Source of the DNA: Candidatus Nanohalarchaeota archaeon | GTDB taxonomy: Archaea; EX4484-52; B79-G9 | Assembly: GCA_017610525.1 (NCBI GenBank) | Contig: JAFCBW010000037.1 | Coordinates: 1 to 9,069, forward strand | Reading direction: 5' to 3' | DNA length: 9,069 nucleotides | Shown here: positions 5,974-9,069 of the stretch, in pieces | Numbering within the stretch: position 1 is the stretch's first letter | How the letters are laid out: each line of letters begins with the position of its first letter | Notes under the pieces: model-generated | Seen by the model: only the letters and a program-made list of their open reading frames with translations | Told to the model about the DNA's origin: nothing | Databases searched by the model: none | Position numbers and translations under genes: made by a program

Positions 5974-6474
5974 ATGAACTCACCCCAAACAGCATACCCA
6001 ATAATATCCGCACAGGATATTACAGAAGTAGACATAGCTAAATTAACATATCTCATCAACGACTCCTTCAAAACCTCCAAAAAAGAACTGGTAGACAACT
6101 ACTTCGAAAAAGAAGACATATCTGAAATATTCTATGTAAACTCCACTGAAGAATCCTCTGAAAACTACATCGGCGCAGCAATAATACAAAACATAAACAA
6201 CACCACATACCTCGACAAACTCGCAGTAAAAGATACCGGCAACGGCCTCGGAACAGCCCTCTGGAACGCCGTAACAGGCAAATACGATAAACTGGTCTGG
6301 CGCGCATCACGCGACAATCCCGCAAACGATTTCTACGAAGGTAAATACGACGAAAAGATAAAAACCGATGACTGGAACATCTACTATTATGGCCTAAACA
6401 ACCTCAAAGAGAACGAATTCAAAGAACTGATTGATGCCGTAGCCAGCAAAAACCCAACAATGATATCCGCCTAG
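5974..6474 (+). CDS. Stand-alone GNAT acetyltransferase resembling the NAGS acetyltransferase domain
   Basis: A 166-residue single-domain protein. YLDKLAV (79-85), DTGNGLGTALW (87-97), WRASRDNPANDFY (109-121) and WNIYYYGL (134-141) match, in order and spacing, the GNAT domain of the vertebrate/Xanthomonas-type N-acetylglutamate synthase-kinase family as I know it (YLDKFAV, Q-G-x-G-x-G-x-x-LW, WRSR-x-x-NP-x-N-x-WY, W-x-x-F-x-x-G). GNGLG would bind the acetyl-CoA pyrophosphate. In the family this domain is fused to an amino-acid kinase; here it is alone, and no arginine or lysine biosynthesis gene is nearby, so the acceptor is unknown. AGGAT (5965-5969) is a short-spaced ribosome site, and CATATAAG (5921-5928) may be its TATA box. 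The stop overlaps the stop of the convergent aldolase gene. Confidence 0.8.
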   Translation: MNSPQTAYPIISAQDITEVDIAKLTYLINDSFKTSKKELVDNYFEKEDISEIFYVNSTEESSENYIGAAIIQNINNTTYLDKLAVKDTGNGLGTALWNAVTGKYDKLVWRASRDNPANDFYEGKYDEKIKTDDWNIYYYGLNNLKENEFKELIDAVASKNPTMISA

Positions 6475-7073
6475 ACCCTATCAATCAGCCCTAAAACAAC
6501 ACCCTCCACTTCACCCACATCCTTCCCAAAAGCAAGAATACCCTCTTCATGCCCTCCCATAACAATAACCCTCCCTTTGCGCACATCCCCCTTCTTAACC
6601 AACCTCATAATATCGCGCGCCATCTCAGGCGTCCCATAAAGCGCATCAGGAGACGTAGTAGGTACCTTCCCATACAATTTCTTCCACAAAGAAAGACAAT
6701 GCACATGAGCCACCGCATTGACATCCGCGCAAGACAGATAGGCTGCCGCATGGCTAAGCGACTCAGAAGACGCACGTATTGGCCCGACACACCGGAGCCA
6801 ATTCTTATCAAAATCAAACTCCACAACCCGGCAATAATGCTCCCCCGAAAGCTTCTTCAACCCCCCCGTAGCAGAGCCGCTAATAACAAACTCATTCGAC
6901 CCGCCGGCGCGCGCACTCACATTCCCGAACCCCACACCATCATCATGTACCCCGATCAGCCCAAGCCCATACAGCTTATCCCTCAATGCATTGATCCCGG
7001 CAATACCAGAAAAAGAAAGCGCACTAGCGCGAACCCACTCACAATCAAACTTAATATATCCTTCATCATCCAT
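6471..7073 (-). CDS. Class II aldolase/adducin family protein
   Basis: Metal-dependent class II aldolase fold. Numbered from the ATG at 7073 (200 residues), GFGNVSAR is at 48-55, VISGSATGG at 63-71, SSESLSH at 102-108 with the probable catalytic E104, HVH at 123-125 supplying two metal ligands, and MGGHEEG at 172-178 giving the third (H175). All expected residues for metal binding and catalysis are present, so an active aldolase or epimerase is likely; the sugar-phosphate substrate is unknown. The frame extends to an ATG at 7139, adding 22 Cys-rich residues. I prefer 7073 because MDDEGYIKFDCEW begins like family members I recall and a weak TATA (GATATTTG, 7099-7106) fits a leaderless start, but this is not decisive. 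The downstream end overlaps the GNAT gene by 4 bp. Confidence 0.85.
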   Translation of the reverse strand: MDDEGYIKFDCEWVRASALSFSGIAGINALRDKLYGLGLIGVHDDGVGFGNVSARAGGSNEFVISGSATGGLKKLSGEHYCRVVEFDFDKNWLRCVGPIRASSESLSHAAAYLSCADVNAVAHVHCLSLWKKLYGKVPTTSPDALYGTPEMARDIMRLVKKGDVRKGRVIVMGGHEEGILAFGKDVGEVEGVVLGLIDRV

Positions 7074-7163
7074 GTTAACAACCGCCTTGCATACCCCACA
7101 AATATCGCAAAAGGTTTTTGACACGCAAAGATTCCGCATGCTACTATACTCAACTTGTTGAGT

Positions 7164-7205
7164 ATTTTGAGCATTTGCTCAAAAGCTTGGAACGCAAGTT
7201 CCATG
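7164..7205 (+). repeat. 42-bp tandem repeat unit 1 (two hairpins)
   Basis: The unit holds hairpin A (TTTTGAGC-ATTT-GCTCAAAA), linker GCT and hairpin B (TGGAAC-GCAA-GTTCCA), then TG. It abuts unit 2 with no gap; 30 of 42 positions are identical between the two. Confidence 0.75.
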
Positions 7206-7247
7206 ATTTTGAGTGTTAACTCAAAAGCTTAACACGGTAGTGTTATG
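7206..7247 (+). repeat. 42-bp tandem repeat unit 2 (two hairpins)
   Basis: Same layout as unit 1: hairpin A is TTTTGAGT-GTTA-ACTCAAAA and hairpin B is TAACAC-GGTA-GTGTTA. Every stem difference from unit 1 is matched by a compensating change on the other arm (one pair in A, three pairs in B). Confidence 0.75.
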
Positions 7248-7357
7248 ATGTGGGAATCCGACTTGCCGGATTCACTGCAGTCAATAAAGTAGCGGAATCT
7301 TTAGCGTTTAGAGCCCCGCAAAAATATACGAGGCGCAACTTAATATCCTTTCAGCAC

Positions 7358-7379
7358 ACAGAACAAATTCAACATCAAA
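7358..7379 (+). repeat. 22-bp direct repeat, upstream copy
   Basis: This non-coding copy begins ACAGAACAAATTCAAC and matches 7598-7619, inside the nucleotidyltransferase gene, at 21 of 22 positions. The two are exactly 240 bp apart. Confidence 0.65.
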
Positions 7380-7401
7380 AATACCAAATCAAAACCAAAA
7401 C

Positions 7402-7408
7402 TAATAAA
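7402..7408 (+). promoter_or_regulatory. TATA box of the nucleotidyltransferase gene
   Basis: TAATAAA, preceded by A-rich sequence that could serve as the BRE, is centred 26 bp before the ATG at 7431. The absence of a ribosome site fits a leaderless transcript, so the hairpin array is probably not in this gene's leader. A second A/T-rich candidate (AAATATA, 7321-7327) lies about 107 bp upstream of the ATG. Confidence 0.5.
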
Positions 7409-7430
7409 CTTACCCCCCAAATAAGTACCT

Positions 7431-8690
7431 ATGCAGCCAACACAGGCAATAATCCTCTGCGCAGGCAGATCAAGCCGCTTCTGGCCCCTGTCCGAAGAAA
7501 GCCACAAGTCCTCAATCAGGATAATGGGGCGCCCCCTGATAGAATACACAATAGACAGCATCATAAACTCAGGCATAAAAGACATAATACTCATAGAACA
7601 GAACAAATTCAACCTCAAAGACATCCTCGAAAAAAGACCGGGCATAAAACTGAGCCACGTCATCCAAAAGACACCAAAAGGCATGGGAAACGCCCTAAAG
7701 CAGGCAGAACCCCAAATCAAAGGACAGTTCTTCGTCCTGAACCCCTACCACCACAACGCAGAAAAATACATCACCCCCATGCTAAAAAAATCAAAAGAAA
7801 CCGGCTCACAGATGATACTCCTCGGCGCCCCGACAACAACCCCCGAAAACTACGGCATCTTCAAACTAGACGGCGACATAGCAAAAAGCATCACAGAAAA
7901 ACCCAAAAAACAAGACGCACCATCCAACACCCGCGCAATCGGCATCTACTTACTCCCAAAAGACTTCTTCAAGACATACGGCCTGATTGAGGAACACGAA
8001 TACTCATTCGAAGAAGCCCTCACAGACTACATGAAACAGAACACAGTCCGCATAACAACAACCAAAGAGCCCACCCCCACCCTAAAATATCCCTGGCATC
8101 TCCTGAAATTCACAAAAGCCCTGATGGGAGCGCACCTAAAACAAAACATCCACTCAACACCGGACAAGACCGCAACAATCAAAGGACAGGTCCACATAGG
8201 AAAAAACACAAAAATCTATGAAAACGCCGTCATCAAAGGACCCGCATACATCGGCGACAACTGCATAATCGGCAACAACGCAATAATCAGAGACTACACA
8301 AACATAGAAGACGGCGCAATGATAGGCGCAAACTCAGAAATAACAAGAACCATCATCCAGAAAAACACCCACATCCACTCCGGCTTCATCGGCGACACAA
8401 TAATAGCGCAAAACACAAAAATCGGCGCAGGCATAATAACCGCAAACAAAAAAATAGACCGAAGTCAAATAAACACAAAAGTAAAAGGCAAAAAGACCCA
8501 AACAAACCTCACATCTCTCGGCGCAATCATCGGGCAAAACACAACACTAGGCATAAACGTAAGCACAATGCCCGGCGTAATGATCGGCTCAAACACCATA
8601 ATCGGCTCAAACACAGAAGTCAGCCAAAACATAGGCTCAGACACAATCCACTACACAGAATTCAAAAAAACAACCAAAAAGAAAAAATAA
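7431..8690 (+). CDS. Sugar-1-phosphate nucleotidyltransferase-like protein with left-handed beta-helix acyltransferase domain
   Basis: A 419-residue two-domain protein laid out like archaeal bifunctional GlmU-type enzymes. Residues 1-235 form the nucleotidyltransferase fold, with signature AIILCAGRSSRFWPLS (6-21), K26, GRPLIEYTIDSI and EKP (156-158). Residues 244-405 are hexapeptide repeats of a trimeric left-handed beta-helix. It keeps HSGFIGDTII (316-325, where related enzymes have the catalytic His), IGAGIITAN (331-339) and LGAIIGQNTTLGINVSTMPGVMIG (363-386). The family makes UDP-GlcNAc or related sugar nucleotides for glycans. Oddly, the usual VLNGD metal site reads VLNPYHH (102-108) and the usual PWD reads PWH (221-223), so nucleotidyl transfer may be lost or altered while the acyltransferase half looks sound. 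The tail KKTTKKKK is basic. No ribosome site; a TATA box is 26 bp upstream. Confidence 0.87.
   Translation: MQPTQAIILCAGRSSRFWPLSEESHKSSIRIMGRPLIEYTIDSIINSGIKDIILIEQNKFNLKDILEKRPGIKLSHVIQKTPKGMGNALKQAEPQIKGQFFVLNPYHHNAEKYITPMLKKSKETGSQMILLGAPTTTPENYGIFKLDGDIAKSITEKPKKQDAPSNTRAIGIYLLPKDFFKTYGLIEEHEYSFEEALTDYMKQNTVRITTTKEPTPTLKYPWHLLKFTKALMGAHLKQNIHSTPDKTATIKGQVHIGKNTKIYENAVIKGPAYIGDNCIIGNNAIIRDYTNIEDGAMIGANSEITRTIIQKNTHIHSGFIGDTIIAQNTKIGAGIITANKKIDRSQINTKVKGKKTQTNLTSLGAIIGQNTTLGINVSTMPGVMIGSNTIIGSNTEVSQNIGSDTIHYTEFKKTTKKKK
7598..7619 (+). repeat. 22-bp direct repeat, copy inside the nucleotidyltransferase gene
   Basis: Coding copy, covering codons for EQNKFNLK (residues 56-63). The single mismatch to the upstream copy is C versus A. 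Confidence 0.65.
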
Positions 8691-8714
8691 ATGCAACTCA
8701 GGCAACCCGACACA

Positions 8715-9069
8715 TTACCTCATTTCAGGATACATTTTCAATAACCCTTCACTAATTATTCTGCCTGAAGGAGTCAAAAAGAAGCCGCTGGATGTTTCTT
8801 TAACTTTATGCATCTCAATTAATTTCCTGACAATTTCATTTTCAGATAATTTAACTGCTGTATCTTCACCAAATGCCTTCTTTTTATATAATTCCGAAAG
8901 TACAACATCCTGTTCATTAAACTGGGGAAAATATTTTTCTCTCATTGTTTGGAGACGTTGCTCTGAGAAATGAGCAAGTTTTTCTATTCTTTCTTTTTTC
9001 CATAGTTTTAATGTTGGGGTTTTCTTAACTGAAATGACAATCCCCTTCTGTTCTATTATAGATAAAATA
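8715..9069 (-). CDS. Unrecognised protein, C-terminal part (winged-helix-like end), continues off the window
   Basis: An ATG at 8945 gives 76 residues, but the frame stays open upstream to the window edge with no stop, so about 117 C-terminal residues are visible and the true start is outside. The extra part reads ISVKKTPTLKLWKKERIEKL then AHFSEQRLQTMREKYFPQF, and continues naturally into the rest. Near the end, NEIVRKLIEMHKVKE followed by FFLTPSGRIISEGLLKMYPE resembles the last helix, wing and final helix of winged-helix regulators (LT-x-x-G-R/K-x-x-x-E). I do not recognise a family. The segment is basic and predicted mostly helical. Base composition is more T/A-balanced than the adjacent nucleotidyltransferase gene. 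It converges on that gene with a 24-bp gap. Confidence 0.65.
   Translation of the reverse strand, partial: ILSIIEQKGIVISVKKTPTLKLWKKERIEKLAHFSEQRLQTMREKYFPQFNEQDVVLSELYKKKAFGEDTAVKLSENEIVRKLIEMHKVKETSSGFFLTPSGRIISEGLLKMYPEMR

Larger units (their letters stand above)
7146..7319. repeat. Cluster of consecutive palindromes (hairpin array)
   Basis: Nearly all of this intergenic stretch is palindromic. Stems are 7146-7154/7157-7165 (9 bp, 2-nt loop), 7165-7172/7177-7184 (8 bp), 7188-7193/7198-7203 (6 bp, GCAA loop), 7207-7214/7219-7226 (8 bp), 7230-7235/7240-7245 (6 bp) and 7254-7260/7267-7273 (7 bp). After these come the 8-bp palindrome ACTGCAGT (7274-7281) and an imperfect GCGG/CCGC hairpin (7292-7319). 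It lies between divergent genes. Candidate roles are a structured RNA, a mobile-element end or remnant, or a cruciform-forming regulatory site. No convincing protein is encoded on either strand here. The whole gene-free interval 7074-7430 otherwise holds the nucleotidyltransferase promoter and one copy of a 22-bp repeat. Confidence 0.75.

Noticed and set aside
6983..7204. 73-codon minus-strand frame through the hairpin array, with a repeated AFE-x-x-LKI peptide.
   Set aside because: It runs out of frame into the aldolase gene, has no ribosome site or clear promoter, and the peptide repeat follows from the 42-bp DNA repeat. The compensatory base changes fit structure and not codons.
7248..7319. 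Possible right end or C-terminal remnant of an IS200/IS605 TnpB element with guide-RNA-like hairpins.
   Set aside because: The hairpins are suggestive, but no TnpB or TnpA residues can be recognised and frames are broken by stops within a few codons. Kept only as one hypothesis for the array.
7146..7319. CRISPR array.
   Set aside because: Only two adjacent 42-bp units with no unique spacers; each unit is a pair of hairpins.
7250..7990. 246-codon + strand frame overlapping the nucleotidyltransferase gene.
   Set aside because: Very rich in Arg, His, Lys, Pro and Thr, with no fold-like pattern. It is an off-frame reading of an A/C-rich gene.
8715..8945. Treating the last gene as a complete 76-residue protein starting at 8945.
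   Set aside because: The frame is open to the window edge and the upstream residues continue smoothly, so it is better described as a partial gene.

Overview
The window looks like a compact archaeal chromosome segment, most likely from a small-genome lineage such as DPANN. Three things support this. There is an archaeal-type ribosomal protein uS2. There are A/T-rich TATA boxes 26-29 bp ahead of start codons, implying leaderless transcripts. HEPN, MEMO1-like and COG2426-like proteins of archaeal type are present. The phylum cannot be fixed from this sequence. No tRNA, rRNA, CRISPR array or intact insertion sequence was seen.

Layout from left to right. A HEPN-domain protein (+) converges on a MEMO1/AmmeMemoRadiSam-B protein (-), which lies behind a class I methyltransferase (-). 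The methyltransferase diverges from an Lrp/AsnC regulator (+), and the shared promoter region carries two nearly identical 13-bp operators. The Lrp gene overlaps the end of a COG2426-type membrane protein (-), which follows the uS2 gene rpsB (-) in a two-gene operon. Divergent from rpsB is a RelB/RelE toxin-antitoxin pair (+) with its own promoter and a 10-bp-spaced operator repeat. Next come a secreted/membrane bactofilin-like beta-solenoid protein (-), a stand-alone NAGS-type GNAT acetyltransferase (+), a class II aldolase/adducin protein (-), a two-domain sugar-nucleotidyltransferase/left-handed beta-helix protein (+), and the 3' part of an unrecognised gene running off the right edge (-).

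The strongest unexplained element is between the aldolase and the nucleotidyltransferase (about 7146-7319). It is a run of back-to-back palindromes. Two exact-length 42-bp units, each with two hairpins, differ at four stem base pairs, and all four changes are compensatory. Other points of note are the apparent loss of both metal-binding acidic positions in the nucleotidyltransferase domain, each replaced by a His-containing sequence; a 22-bp duplication (21/22 identical) between the nucleotidyltransferase and its upstream region; and a strong C-over-G excess on the + strand that ignores gene direction but is absent from the toxin-antitoxin cassette.

Functionally the window is a mix: translation (uS2), local regulation (Lrp and its operators), a toxin-antitoxin module, envelope proteins (bactofilin-like, COG2426-like) and small-molecule enzymes. 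Apart from rpsB with the membrane protein and the toxin-antitoxin pair, genes mostly alternate in direction with tiny or overlapping 3' junctions, so most are probably transcribed singly.
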